Below, one piece after another: positions 10,230 to 22,109 of a stretch of DNA of 64,000 nucleotides; positions within the stretch are counted from its first letter, which is position 1, and each line of letters starts with the position of its first letter. The DNA is taken from assembly GCA_020284085.1 (NCBI GenBank), contig JACEVL010000161.1, positions 830,001-894,000 on the forward strand. The letters run 5' to 3'. The notes under the pieces are model-generated. The model was not told the DNA's origin. It made no database searches and saw only the letters and a list, made by a program, of their open reading frames with translations. The DNA is from Aporrectodea caliginosa (lineage: Eukaryota > Annelida > Clitellata > Crassiclitellata > Lumbricidae). The position numbers and the translations under genes were made by a program.

Positions 10230-11902
10230 TATCCATCTAGTTTAACTTACGGAAATCTTGTTTGAGCCACAGGCTAAAAAGTCAAATCTTGCGACGACTA
10301 ATTCGATCACTTACAATTATTCAATCGTCCTGAAACTTGGCAGATAGACTCGCCCTCGCAGACACTTCATTCTATAAAAATTTCAGCTCCCCCCAAAAGG
10401 CAAGCTTATAGAATCGGGGACTCAACTTTTCGAATCGGGGAATCAACTTTTCCGATACGCAGCGTTGTCATTGGCCGCAACAAAAACGGGCGCGCTGCCT
10501 AATTAAACGCACGCTATGACGTAAAATTAACGCGGACTATATATTTGTAGAGGTAACTGCTTCGTAAGACGCATTATAGGATACTAGATGGATATTAGTA
10601 AAAACTTTGTTTTTACGGGCTGTATTTTATTATCCATCTAGTTTAACTTGCGGAAATCTTGAATACTTGAGCCACAGGCTAAAAAGTCAAATCTTGCGAC
10701 GACTAATTCGATCACTTACAATCATTCAATCGTCCTGAAACTTGGCAGATAGACTCGCCCTCGCAGACACTTCATTCTATTAAAATTTCAGCTCCCCCCA
10801 AAAGGCTAGCTTATAGAATCTGGGACTCAACTTTTCGAATCGGGGAATCCCCTTTTCCGATACGCAGCGTTGTCATTGGCCGGGTTCCCATTGGCCGCAG
10901 CACAAACGGGTGCGCTGCCTCATTAAACGCACGCTATGTCGTAAAATTAACGCGGACTATATATTTGTAGAGGTAACTGCTTCGTAAGACGCATTATGGG
11001 ATACTAGATGGATATAGTAAAAAAACTTTGTTTTACGGGCTGTATTTTATTTATCCATCTAGTTTAACTTGCGGAAATCTTGCTTGAATGTTTGTTTGCT
11101 TGTTTGTTTGTTTGAGCCACAGGCTAAAAAGTCAAATCTTGCGACGACTAATTCGATCACTTACAATCATTCAGTCGTCATGAAACTTGGCAGATAGACT
11201 CGCCCTCGCAGACACTTCATTCTATAAAAATTTCAGCTCCCCAAAAAGGCTAGCTTATAGAATCGGGGACTCAACTTTTCGAATCGGGGAATCCCTTTCC
11301 GATACGCAGCGTTGCCATTGGCCGCGTTGCGATTGGCCGCAGCAGAAATGGGTGCGCTGCCTCATTAAACGCACGCTATGTCGTAAAATTAACGCGGACT
11401 ATATATTTGTAGAGGTAACTGCTTCGTAAGACGCATTATAGGATACTAGATGGATATAGTAAAAAACTTTGTTTTTACGGGCTGTATTTTATGATCCATC
11501 TAGTTTAACTTACGGAAATCTTGAATACTTGCTTGCTTGCACGAGCCACAGGCTAAAAGTCAAATCTTGCGACGACTAATTCGATCACTTACAATCATTC
11601 AATCGTTCTGAAACTTGGCAGCTAGACTCGCCCTCGCAGACACTTCATTCTATTAAAATTTCAGCTCCCCAAAAGGCTAGCTTATAGAATCGGGGACTCA
11701 ACTTTTCGAATCGGGAATCCCCTTTTCCGATACGCAGCGTTGTCATTGGCCGGGTTCCCATTGGCCGCAGCACAAACGGGTGCGCTGCCTCATTAAACGC
11801 ACGCTATGTCGTAAAATTAACGCGGACTATTTTCAGAGTACACGTTATAGGATACTAGATGGATATAGTAAAAAACTTTGTTTTTACGGGCTGTATTTTA
11901 TT
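10230..11902 (+). repeat. four-copy tandem array of a 400-440 bp unit with inverted-repeat ends
   Basis: Units begin at about 10231, 10632, 11053 and 11494 (spacings near 401, 421 and 441). Each starts ATCCATCTAGTTTAACTT and ends ACTAGATGGATATAGT, so the unit has 10-11 bp inverted ends, followed by a hairpin (GTAAAAACTTTGTTTTTAC) and TGTATTTTATT. Length differences come from a small TTGC/TTTG expansion after GGAAATCTTG, a CATTGGCCGGGTTCC duplication (units 2 and 4) and a deletion in unit 4. Each unit contains ATTGGCC (CCAAT-type) motifs upstream of GACTATATATTTG, a promoter-like order. A solitary copy lies at 3837. Confidence 0.9.
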
Positions 11903-12239
11903 TCGTCCCAGATACAGGAGAACAAAATTTAATGGTATTAATTCTGTTATTAATTCACTCTTTCATCGATTCAATCGTTCATTAATTGTTTCATGCATTC
12001 ATTCTTTCATGCAGTCCTTTCTTCTCTCGAAAATGAAAATTTCAAATATGAATGAAAGGTGCCAATAGAGTCACTAGCCAGTAGGAGACGCAGGCATAGA
12101 GGTAGGCGATTAAAGATAAAAGACCCAACCAGTTGATGAAACAACAAATGTAGCCAGCTATGCCTGAAACAGGGCAATCACTATTAGAATTTAGAACCCA
12201 TTCTTTCTAGCAACCACAATAAGAGCATTAGAACTGTCT

Positions 12240-12560
12240 AAGTTGCCAAGTTTGCACATACCTTTCTTCTGAAAACCATGATCGTAGACGTCTGTGTCTG
12301 TCTATGAAAACTGATTCCCGACGATAGAGGCAATGAAGCGGAACCGTCAGTGTAAGAGTCGACGTGGAACGTACAGTATAACCTGTCCCTGGTCTTTGGA
12401 GAGACGCTGCTTATGTGTCACCCGTCGCAGACTGATTGAACTTCGCAGGTGGCATCTGCCACGTCATACCAAGATGTTCAAAATTATCATGTTTATGTCT
12501 TATTGTTACAGTTTTAATATGGAAGTCCTTCACAACGACACCGCTACTTAGTATCAATCA
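12240..12560 (-). repeat. block 2 copy of the second conserved segment (disrupted)
   Basis: This corresponds to the block parts at 5.0, 32.2, 40.4 and 43.2 kb. The conserved reading frame is disturbed at its start (an ATACTGTAC-like change) and ends abruptly near 12261, so no intact exon is called. The TGGCATCTGCCACGTCAT element is retained (12450-12461). Confidence 0.55.
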
Positions 12561-13229
12561 TGTTTAGAATGAACAGATATTGCTTGTGAAGAAACAAAGA
12601 TAATTTTTATTATTATGTTCATCGAGAACAATTGAAGACACAAATGTGAATCTGATAACAACAATTAATTGGCTTGTTTTGCTCTATGTGAGCCTTCACT
12701 TGGGTAGACTTTTAAATGCAATCATACTGTACAAATCATCCTTCCTATCGGCTTCAAAACAAAGTGATTTAACACCGTTCATGTTGACTGAAACATAACA
12801 GGTGGGCTCCTTATCAAACAAACGCACAGGTACACATGCACTCATGCAAAGGATTAACTACTTACACTGAACATTCAGGTAACTCCTCTCTTAAGTATTT
12901 AAAAAAGTACTCAGGCATTGATGTCTAACAGTTCAAAAGGCGTGTGTGAATTTTAGTTGAAAAATAGTTGAAAAATTTATACTGTGAATTAGCTGAAACA
13001 ATCGAATTTCCGGCGGAAGAACGTTGTATATAGACTATATATAAGAACTGAGAGGGGCTTCTGCCCCTTTTGGGTCTCCCCTATTCACTACCCAGCGCAC
13101 TGAAATGTACTATGTGTTATTGGAACTGTTATATAACTGGTCCGGTCTCGTTATCTACCGGAATCCTACCAAAGTTTCGAGCAACTTTACAGAAAAGCAG
13201 ACTCTAACCTCTTTCCTACCATCATCAGC

Positions 13230-13372
13230 AACCCTGCACATGTATTACATCAACTACTGCCTCCCGTGAAAACTGTTTCATACTCGCTACGCCCCAGAAC
13301 CCACAATAGAATAATACTTAAGGCAAATTCTCTATCTCGTAAAACATTTGTCACACGGATGCTTTATACTTA
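13230..13372 (+). pseudogene. possible LINE C-terminal fragment
   Basis: A short frame LHQLLPPVKTVSYSLRPR, then RKTFVTRMLYT and a stop, resembles the extreme C-terminus of some non-LTR retrotransposon polyproteins. No other domain is present. Weak call. Confidence 0.3.
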
Positions 13373-13384
13373 ATTTTTTTATAT

Positions 13385-15080
13385 TTGACTAGCATTTTTT
13401 ACCCGGCGTTCGCCCGGGTTTCCCCAGGCGTAATTTTGAACGGCTGCAAATAAAGGCTACTTACTTACTATATTTGCTGATGGGCTTCAAATATTTAAAA
13501 AATGTCCATTTATCTGAATGGAAACGATATTTAGAGGTGAACATAGTTGCTTTGCCCGTGTACTGCACGGGTTATCTCTACCTTATATACAGGGTGGCGC
13601 AAAGAAAGTGAGACCGCCTCGTGAAATCTTGTGCAAAATTATGTTTTGGGCGGTTTTTAAACTGTAAAATTATGGGAAGGTAGGCGAATGATTACTTAGT
13701 TTCGAAATAAATCCTGGAGTAAAACAAGTCTAAATCGACTTTGTATAAAAAATTATGCCGATGGTAGGACTACGACAGCGCGTAAATCATGAAGCGGCCG
13801 CCCGAAATTAGTTAGAACAGCACGGACACGGAATATTCGGCGTGTGAGTGAGCTGATTTGCAGCCAGGATGATGATCCTCACAGCCACAAGAATCCAAGG
13901 GAATTGAAAGAGAAACTGGCATATCACGAAGAAGAGTGCAACGCATTATAAAGCAAGATTTACAACTTCAACCGTACAAACGCGTAATAGGGCAGGTTAT
14001 AAACGAAAACTGCAAATTAAAACAGTTACTTGGCAGATGTCAAAACGAGAGAAGTGTAGGGGCTTACGAAGCATTTGGTTTACAGATGAAAAGACATTGA
14101 CTCTCGCCACACCGGCTAATTCTCAAAATGATCGTGTTTATTCTGATGCAAGGAAAAAACACAAGTTCCCAGCAAAGAGACTCGTACGCGATCGTGAACA
14201 TTTCAGTGGTGGCATCGTGGTTTCGGTCGGTGTATCTCGGGTGGGAAAAACCAGTGTGATGTTTGTTGAATCTGGAGCTAAAGTGAACAGTGATTATTAA
14301 TGTGATCACGTCTCAATACAAGGATTGCTTCCGCATAATCGAGCGATATGTAATCGTCAAAGCTGGACACTGCAACAGGACGTTGAAGAGTGGCAAAAAT
14401 TCTCTCAACGGTTTATGAACAGAAGCATTGACCAGTGGCGCAGACGTTTACAAAAACCTGTTGAGAACCGAGGAAGACAAATTGAATTTGATTTCTGATT
14501 TGGTATAAATTAGTATTTGGCAACAATTTACTTGTTTTTCTTAGAAGAAAAAGTTACAAAAAAATTTATTATTTGAAATTATCCTAGGCGGTCTCACTTT
14601 CTCTGCGCCACCCTGTATATAGGCAATATTATTTGTTTTCCGTAGCCTACTACACGGGTTATCTCTACCTTAAATAGGCGTATTATTTGTTCCCCGTACT
14701 ACACGGGTTATCTCTAAATTATAATAGGCGTAGGCCTATTATTTGCTAAATAATAGACGAAGTTCTGCCGTTAGCCAGCGTGACGTAAGATTGCATATTA
14801 GCCGCGTGACGTGGACAAATGGCCATACTGTGGCCGGTATTGAGATAGCCTCGTCGAAACAGTTGGAAATTTAAAATGTCCATATTTCGGCGTTTAAATA
14901 AAATTGCGAGCTGAAAATAGTCGCGTTGATCATGACGTGGCGTAATAATGTTTTGTAAAATTTTGTAAATCGCTAAAGCGTTCCGTTTCGGAGCCTTTAG
15001 ATGCGGACAAACAAACATATAAACAAACAAACAAACGGAAGGAAAACGTAAACAAACTAAGACTTATAATATAGATTATC
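13385..15080 (+). mobile_element. dispersed repeat (CACGGGTTATCTC...GGACAAACAAACA type), copy 1
   Basis: Related to 18665-19482. Both have CACGGGTTATCTCTACC near the left, TGTCC(A/G)TATTTCGGCGTTTAA and ATTGCGAGCTGAAAATA in the middle, and GGACAAACAAACA with ATAGTATA/ATATAGATT at the right. In this copy the GTACTACACGGGTTATCTC segment occurs four times at roughly 50-bp steps, and a mariner relic is inserted (13590-14615). The simple-repeat right end suggests a LINE-type 3' terminus, but I see no protein. Confidence 0.6.
13590..14615 (+). mobile_element. mariner-type element with defective transposase
   Basis: Perfect outer inverted repeats CAGGGTGGCGCA..AGAAAGTGAGACCGCC (one mismatch, AAAG/CAGAG region) bound a 1026-bp element flanked by TA on both sides. 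Inside, 14037-14300 encodes WFTDEKTLTLATP, SQNDRVYS and VVSVGVS, the region of the first catalytic Asp, closely similar to the intact transposase at 49047-50114. The part between LQQD and RSIDQWRRRL is deleted and stops are present. The N-terminal half is also frameshifted. Confidence 0.88.
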
Positions 15081-15229
15081 TTTGTACACCAAAATGCGGT
15101 TAGCAGTTGGTTTTTTCAATAAAGGATATACTTACTTACTTACTTACTTACTTACTATATGCATTGTTGCTCTGGGAAATAAAAGTTTTGTCAGTTGTCA
15201 GTCAGTTAAACTGTCTTTTAGTGGAGAAT

Positions 15230-15860
15230 ATGACGGCATTGGTAATGCTATTATCTCTTGCTCCAGTTACGGTTTGTCTCTCGCTCTATCTCTTCCTCTT
15301 CTACTGCCACCTTGGTTCATGCCATTATTGTTAATCGATTAGACTATACTGTTCCTCTCTCTACCGTGGGCTCCCAAAGGCCACAGGTCCGATTGCAACC
15401 CTTTGAGAGGGTTCTGCGGGCGGCTGCTCCTATGATTGTGGTGTCCCTATATTTTTGGCCACATCTCTGTGTACATGCGGGTTGTCTTCCACTGGCCCCA
15501 GGTCCAGCAGCGCATCCATTAAAGGATCTCCCCTATCGTCTGGCACCGAGTCCTGGGCAGTGCGCCTGTTCATCTTCGGTAGCTCTTTACCTTAACCTCG
15601 TCCTGCTCTTGTCACCGATCTATCCGCTCGGCCTCCAGAGGCGACTTCTTGGCTCCACATGCTCGCACTGCCACCAGACAGAAGAGGGCTTTCTCGATCG
15701 TGGGTCCTTCTGATTGCAATAGCCTCCTCTCTGACCTACGTTCTCTCCCGCGGAATCTGTCCAACTGTTTTTATAAACTACTCAAGACTTTCCTCTTTGG
15801 CCGTGCCTGCATGGGTCGGGAGCGCCTCCGAATAGTTATCTTGAAGGGGCGCATCTAATA
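15230..15860 (+). pseudogene. L2/CR1-like LINE, 3' remnant
   Basis: Several frames give pieces of an RT C-terminus: ERVLRAAAPMIV, PHARTATRQKRAFSIVGPS and LLKTFLFGRA. The nucleotide end GGGAGCGCCTCCGAATAG followed by TTGAAGGGGCGC matches the 3' end of SINE family A and the LINE at 1935. Many frame breaks, non-functional. Confidence 0.7.
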
Positions 15861-15864
15861 ATAT

Positions 15865-16245
15865 ACAATAATTATGTATATATATATATATATAAAATGT
15901 ACATATATATCGATTTTTCATCATGTGTGCATAAATGCAGGTAAGTTTACATATAGAGGTAGGCAAGTTTGAATGTATACATGTATGTATATATGCAAGT
16001 ATACAATGTACATTTATGCAGCTACGTAAGTAAGCGCGTATATATGCATGTATAAGTATATGTATGAATTTGTGTACTTACGTATGTATGTATGTGTGTA
16101 TATATGCATGTATGTTTGTATGTATGTAAGTACGTCGTCATGTATGTGTGTATGTTAAATTTTAATAATGTATGTTTATGCATGCATGCATTGGTGCATA
16201 ATTATGTATGAGTGTATGCATATATAAATGTATGCATGTATACTC
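15865..16245. repeat. (ATGT/TATA) simple-sequence region
   Basis: Imperfect ATGT, TATG and TATA repeats. No gene. Confidence 0.8.
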
Positions 16246-16365
16246 TTGGATGACGAATGTTTGCTTACAATGTTAGGGACCATGTGCACGCTCAACGGGT
16301 TCGTCCAACTCATAGGATAGCTGAATATGTAAATGTACACAATTTTATATAGCGACCGCATGGCC

Positions 16366-16552
16366 TCAATGACCCTGCTAATTTTCAATGAATTGATCGG
16401 GTGAGATCCTTCACCACCGCTGCCCGTTTGAATAGGCGCCACGCCATTTAAGGTCCACATGCACGGGCCGTGTAAGCTGGAGATTTAAATCTTTGAAAAA
16501 AAGCCACCTTCGGGACGCGAACCGCTATCCGCACGCTATCTAACACAGAGGA
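16366..16552 (-). mobile_element. tRNA-derived SINE family C, copy 1
   Basis: On the minus strand a B-box-like GCGGTTCGCGTCCCG is followed by AGATTTAAATCT and a body shared with 18897-19123 (AAATGGCGTG, GGTGGTGAAGG, GATCAATTCATTGAAAA). The A-box half is degenerate. Confidence 0.5.
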
Positions 16553-16794
16553 GTATGTAATTTTAATATATAATTGTAATTGTAATTACGACCATTTATA
16601 TAGCGTCGTTGGTAGCAAGCTACTTCTAGGACGCCTAAGTATGGGACGCAGCCTACTCTCTAACCAAAATGGGCCAGCGTATCATGGCTTTAGTTCTTAT
16701 TAGGTCATATCCACTTCAGGATCTTGTTCGATTCCCTCGCCTCGGATATGATTCAAACGCGACTGTTTTTAGATTTATTCATTTAGACACTGAA

Positions 16795-16965
16795 TGAGGA
16801 GAAGGGCGGAGTTTAAAAAAGAATGGCGGAGTTTAAGAAAGAAGGGCGAGTTTAAGAAAGAAGGGCGGAGTTTAAGAAAGAAGAGCGGAGTTTAAAAAAG
16901 AAGGGCGGAGTTTAAGAAAAAAGGGCGGAGTTTAAGAAAAAAGGGCGGAGTTTAAGAAAGAATGA
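16795..16965. repeat. minisatellite of about 20 bp, 8 units
   Basis: Units of the form GGGCGGAGTTTAAGAAAGAA vary between AAG and AAA, and one unit lacks a G. No gene. Confidence 0.92.
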
Positions 16966-17290
16966 CAGTTCCCAAAGTGAGATTTCAATGTACGCCCGAG
17001 GAACAGACCGTTTGGTTAAGTGTAATGCAGAGCGACGCACCAGAAGAAAGGAGAGACAACTCTGGAAGCAGTCAGTGCACGCATGGATCGAGACTCAAGA
17101 AAATTGTAGCAGACGTTCAATTGTATTCTCTGTTATTCTGGAATGGTTCGACGACGTAATAGAAGCTTCCTCGTTCACATCCGAGAAGTTCGTGAAGTAT
17201 TTCACAGCAAAGATCAACTCATTGTGTTCAGACATCTCTAGCGCCGCTCCTCTGGGATTAGCCACTGAATGTGACTTGTTTTAAGGAGGC
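16966..17290 (+). pseudogene. degenerate module related to 45300-45600
   Basis: A 98-codon frame ends SSFTSEKFVKYFTAKINSL..TECDLF. The FVKYFTAKI pattern resembles the linker before the RT domain in L2/CR1-type LINEs. The paralogue at 45.3-45.6 kb has stops. I regard it as LINE debris, not a host gene. Confidence 0.35.
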
Positions 17291-17769
17291 TTTCTTTCTT
17301 GGCCGAACACCATACATCTTATACATATTACTCCTGTGATGTTCTACACTAGTCTTATGAGATTATAGATGTATCTACGTTATCTGGTGTCTAACATACT
17401 CTTACTGCAGCATGCAAAGGATAAGACTATAATGATTAATAATTGACCGGTTTAAGACTCATTACCAGCAGAAAATTCCATTCAAACAGGTGAACTTGTT
17501 ACATTTGAATGAATCCACCAAGTTCACCTAAATAGATGCTTTGAATGAATGAATGCCTCAATCAAGCAAGTAATATTATCAATCAGTGAGTCAAGGCTCA
17601 AGTCTACAACTTTTCATTTAAGTTTATAGAACGATTATCTACGCCTAATTTGCAGTTAGACAACTAAGATATACTTTACCTCAATTTACTCTTACCTTAT
17701 CTCAGCTGATCTAACCTGATCTGATCAGAACTGACCGGAACTTGCTTTACCTCACTTGGCAAGTAGATA

Positions 17770-17839
17770 ATGAGGTTCGCAAGTGCCGTGATTAAAGCGA
17801 TTGAGATTCTTGGCAGCGTTTGGCTGTTTTCTCCTGCAG
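17770..17839 (+). CDS. F-type lectin exon 1 (signal peptide), orphan copy
   Basis: This 70-bp exon starts at ATG and encodes 23 residues, MRFASAVIKAIEILGSVWLF then SPA, plus one base, ending CTGCAG|GTAAG. It is near-identical to exon 1 at 23854 and homologous to the minus copy at 52365, with the same phase-1 ending. The hydrophobic stretch fits a cleaved secretion signal. The following intron resembles the one after 23920 up to about 18330, including the position where the LINE sits in the other copy. No lectin exon 2 was found between here and 23854, so this looks like a partial duplication of a gene 5' end. Confidence 0.7.
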
Positions 17840-18330
17840 GTAAGATGATTGATTCTATGGTCTTCGTTTTTATGCGTCTTTCTGATATATTCTTATCTCC
17901 CATTATAAGCCGCTATCTCTGCAAAATCTCGCTTTTGAGGCCCTTCTGTAGCAGATTCTATCTTTCTTTTTCTCCGTGTTATTGCTTCTTTCTTTCTCTG
18001 TCTTTTTTATGTATCCGATCCACATTTTGGCGTTCTTCCATCAGTTTTTCATTTCTCGGTCATTAGTTGGTTTACATGGAAAATATCTCCAATGAATGAT
18101 TGTACAGGTGTATCCAATTTGTATCTAATGTTAGAAGGCATCAGTCGATTGTCGATCCCATGAAAAACAACATTCCGGAAAGCCATTCCACAAGAAAGAG
18201 CAGAGGACCATGAGATCCGAAAGACCGGAAGACAAGCGAAGGAGGATAAGTAATTAGAAAAAGGTAATTCTTAAACTGAGAACTAACTGACACAAGCGAC
18301 TGAGCAGAACGCACAGATACAGGGAGTCAT
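17840..18330 (+). repeat. lectin intron paralogue; empty site of the RTE-like LINE
   Basis: Parallel to 23921-24368 plus 27798-27860: CATTCCGGAAAGCCATTCC, GAGCAGAGGACCATGAGATC, AATTAGAAAAAGGTAATTC and ACACAAGCGACTGAGCAGAA. The uninterrupted AAAGGTAATTCTTAAACTGAG is the pre-insertion form of the LINE target. Confidence 0.85.
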
Positions 18331-18664
18331 CTGACCAACTATTGCTTTAAGCATAGGCGGCGACTCCTTGGGAGTCTTGAGTGCACCCAGAGAGCAAGTT
18401 CAGTGGATGCGTTGCATCCAGAAGAATTCAGATCTTAAATTCAATTTTTGTACAGTAAATTTAAGTAATCTCACAACTTGAGAAGTACAAGAGCAACAAA
18501 AATGCCTAACAATGCATGCTCTCACACTTACATGTAGCCCCTACATAAATAATAAATAATAACACTGAAACGTCCGAACGTCTCCGAAAATGCACTAAGA
18601 CTCACCTACCGCAATGTAGAATATATTTTTTACATGTATATTAATCGACCTTCATAATTATAAT

Positions 18665-19482
18665 CTAACTAGACGTTGCTACCGGCTTCGCACGGGTTAT
18701 CTCTACCTTTATAATTATATCGTTCCCGCTTGATTTGCGTAGTTAACTTTGGCTGCTTTAGCTGGCACTCCCCGGGTATACAGCCTACACCCGTGTATTT
18801 GAATTTGCTCTATCCAATATATCGTTCCCGCTGGATTTGAAAATGTAAAATGCAAACGTTCGCTGTTTCCATAGCGACTGAATAATTATGGCTTCGACCC
18901 TGCTAATTTTTCAATGAATTGATCGGATTAGTCCCAACCCTTCACCACCGCTCGCCCGTTTGACCGGACGTCACGCCATTTAGTATCCACGTGCAAGGAC
19001 CATGCTATCCCAAGATTTAAATTTCTGGAATAAGCTATATGCCTAATCGGGAAGCGAACCGCGATCCGCACGTTCTCTATAGGCCTACGCAACAAACGCA
19101 GCTCTTACCAATGTAGCCAGATTCCGTCTTTGGCTTGTTGAAGAAGTCCCGAAATGTCTTGCAAATGCTGTATTGCAGGAGGTCGTGTGTGGTATGACGT
19201 TATGAGAAATCAGAAATGGCGGCGTAGATTTGCACCGGTAGTCCAGTTCCAAATTTTAAATGTCCGTATTTCGGCGTTTAAAGTAAATTGCGAGCTGAAA
19301 ATACTCGCCATGACCTACAAATCCCCGTTTACCTACAAATTCCCGTAAGAATGTTTTGCAAATTTTTCACGTCGCTAAAGCTTTCCCTTTCGGAACCTTT
19401 AGTCGGATGGACAAACAAACAAACATACAAACAAACAAACAAACAAACAGAAGGACAAACTTTGAGAAATATAGTATAAGAT
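18665..19482 (+). mobile_element. dispersed repeat (CACGGGTTATCTC...GGACAAACAAACA type), copy 2
   Basis: Shares its left, middle and right segments with 13385-15080 as described there. The 3' end is an (AAAC)n run followed by ATATAGTATAAG. A family C SINE lies inside it (18897-19123). Confidence 0.6.
18897..19123 (-). mobile_element. tRNA-derived SINE family C, copy 2
   Basis: Minus strand: TGGTAAGAGCTGCG fits an RNA polymerase III A box, and GCGGTTCGCTTCCCG fits a B box with one mismatch. The tRNA-like head is followed by the same body as 16366-16552. Confidence 0.6.
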
Positions 19483-20275
19483 TTAAACAAATGATTTCTA
19501 TAGCGCCTTTATAGTACAGCCCAATACATCAGTCGATAGTCGCTTCGAGTGAATTCTTAAACAAAAGTCAAAATCCTTTGGAGAAATTGGGTTGAGATCC
19601 GAGAGACTAAGATGAAGAAAGTAGTTTGATATCCGATAGATCACAGAAACCAGGAGCAGGCTACGGTGGATATTCGGACAATCTACAAGAAAGTTAGTAT
19701 AAACGCTCGAGTTCATAGTGCTTAGCGAAAGGATCGTACACGCATTTAGATGTACAGTGGGAGGTATCTTGGTAGACTGTGGTTAACCGTTGGTTGGTTC
19801 CACGTGTGGGCGTGCCATGGGTCCGCCACTTCATGGTGACTCTTAGTTTTTTGTGCATTGGATAATTGCTGTTGATGACATTCCAGCTCATAATGACATT
19901 AAACTTAGTATAGACAAACTTAGGAGCGTCTCTGCTTAGTTTGCTCGAGAGGTGGCGCTATTTAAATTTCCAATTCCAATTTGCAGAGCAAGAACGAAGG
20001 CTATGGTGAACAATGCTCTAAATGGTAACAAATCTGCGATGTTTATTGATCCACTTCTATTTGTTTTCGGATGAAGCGTCCACAAGCCAAAGCACTGCGA
20101 GCTCAGTCAACCTATTCTATTCTTATGAATGCCGTGTGATTAACGCAGGCAAGCATTAATGCGTGACCGGAATATGGAAGCGTGCCTATTGTTCAAATCA
20201 CAAATCAACGCCACGTCTAATGCAGGCCTATCATGTATGTCGTCTATTTATAATGTATGTATAGATGTAATGTAA

Positions 20276-20345
20276 TTGAAAATTTATATAGCGCCCCTCT
20301 ACTAAGAGATGCGCTAGCCAATGTGATGTTAAATGTCATTACGAA
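20276..20345 (-). repeat. LINE/SINE 3' end (AGCGC..TATATAAAT type)
   Basis: TTATATAGCGCCCCTCT is the reverse complement of an AGAGG.GCGCTATATAA terminus as in SINE family A and its LINE. Similar isolated ends occur at about 36288, 37062, 37793, 61320 and 62165. Confidence 0.4.
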
Positions 20346-20539
20346 CGAATATATTACATTCAGTTAGCAAAACAATGCACAGGAAGCTGAAAGAGTCACC
20401 AGTAGTGGGCCCACGCACACACGAGGAACCAACCAACGGATTCCCGACGACAGCTGAAGATGGCATAGATGTTCAGAGTCTCTGGACCAAGTTGCGTCGA
20501 TGTGTAATAATTATGTCTGCATATAATGTATTTATGGAG

Positions 20540-20830
20540 GTATGCATATAACAATGCATGTAACAATGTATGTATGTAGGCTATATTTGTATGGATGCAT
20601 GTATGTAACTGTGTATGTGTATATGTAACTATAGTATGTATGCTCGCATATGTCTGCCTATGTATTGTATGTATGTATGCATGTATAACATTGTATACAG
20701 GTATATGTATGAATGTGAAGACAGTGATGGAGATAATTATGAAAGCATGTTTGTATGTATGTACTCATGTATGTGTGCATATATTTATGTATGTATGCAT
20801 TTACGTATGTATAAGGATATTTTTATAGTG
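20540..20830. repeat. (ATGT)n-rich region
   Basis: Imperfect TATG/TGTA repeats. The Met/Cys/Tyr-rich frames are low-complexity. Confidence 0.8.
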
Positions 20831-21137
20831 CCCTTTGTGGCGCTGAAAGATGGCTATCTAACCCATCTAATGCGTGTATGCATTCTTCTTTTGTCACCGT
20901 CAATTTCCATTGATCAAGTTCTGCGTCATTTCGACGGGTTTGTCTTGTCTAAATGCTGAATTTACTGGCGTTAGGTTTGCTAACTGCCGGACTCATTCGT
21001 ATGTAACTATGCTAAGAAAGTGGATTTTTACTGCATGGCTATGTTAAGGTGCCACCTTACTGCTTCTAAGATAAATTGGTAACCATAATTAAGTGAATAT
21101 TCTTTGTATGCAATGTCAATTTCAATGTATCTGGATC

Positions 21138-21141
21138 AATA

Positions 21142-21191
<50 letters not shown>
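21138..21191. repeat. (GATT)n with upstream AATAAA
   Basis: GGATCAATAAATGATTGATTG and further perfect GATT units. A retroposon-type tail as at 6590. Confidence 0.85.
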
Positions 21192-21358
21192 ATACGGACT
21201 GTGTACAATATCTACAACCGGGTATTTTCGTCTCGGTGGAAGACGACCTTTGCGTGTCATCGGAATGACCTCGACCGTTAGTCAGTGGTGGCACTTCATT
21301 CTATATATACCAACCAACTTGCTTGCTCTTTGAGCTGCTCTATATAAATGCCTAGTTT

Positions 21359-21884
21359 CAGTGTGATTCTCCTTACAGATTTTATTTCAGTTATAGTTAC
21401 AGTTATAGTTAGTGGTTTTTATTTTAGTTATAGTTATAGTTAGTATTATTTTTTAGTTATAGTTATAGTTATAGTTAATGGATTTGCTATTTTAGTTAAT
21501 TTTAGTTACTACTTAGTTACAATAATTAAGGCTATAGCGAATTAACACGCTTTTCACAATTTGCTCAGAGCTTTGAAAGCCTTTGAAGCATGGGTGCATT
21601 CAGCTTCATGAATACACGAGTTTCCAAAGTAACTGACAAATTGCATAATGAAAATATCGCATTTTCGTTCTCATTTATGTCGAATCGTCCATATTGCACT
21701 TCTTATATTTTTTATTTTTTGTATTAACGAATTAAAGATGAATTTTCGTTATTGTTATTTTCGTTATAGTTATAGTTATAGTTAATTATATTTTTAGTTA
21801 TAGTTATAGTTATCGTTAACGAAATCATTTTATTTTCGTTAACGAACATTTTCGTTATCGTTATCGTTAACGAGAATCACACTG
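21359..21884. mobile_element. hAT-type non-autonomous element, copy 1 (526 bp)
   Basis: Terminal inverted repeats CAGTGTGATTCTC / GAGAATCACACTG, flanked by the exact 8-bp duplication CCTAGTTT (21351-21358, 21885-21892). Subterminal zones are built from TTATAGTTA hexamer runs on the left and GTTATAG plus GTTAACGAAAA motifs on the right. A non-repetitive core (AGAGCTTTGAAAGCCTTTGA, GAATACACGAGTTTCCAAAG) is shared with copy 2 at 57631. No coding capacity. Confidence 0.95.
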
Positions 21885-21931
21885 CCTAGTTTCAGTAACA
21901 GTTAGGCCTACAATAAATGAGCGCCACATAG

Positions 21932-22104
21932 GCATCCTGAGTGGCCGAGTGGGTTGGTAGCCCGCTCGTCACGTCGGCGACCCGGGTTCGCTTCCCGGTC
22001 GGTCGGTTTATCAGAGATTAATTTCTCGGATCTTTACTGCGGGTGGCTCGGTGGTCGCAATATAAACGTGGAGTACAATACAACCCAATACAACACAACA
22101 CAAT
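21932..22104 (+). mobile_element. tRNA-derived SINE family B
   Basis: TGGCCGAGTGGGTTGG matches a polymerase III A box of tRNA-Leu/Ser type and GGGTTCGCTTCCCGG a B box. The body TTTCTCGGATCTTTACTGCG and a tail of ACAATACAAC units follow. It abuts a family A SINE on the right. Confidence 0.7.
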
Positions 22105-22109
22105 ATACT

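Noticed and set aside
10230..11902. Helitron
   Set aside because: There is a hairpin near the right side, but the unit has inverted termini and no TC...CTRR ends.
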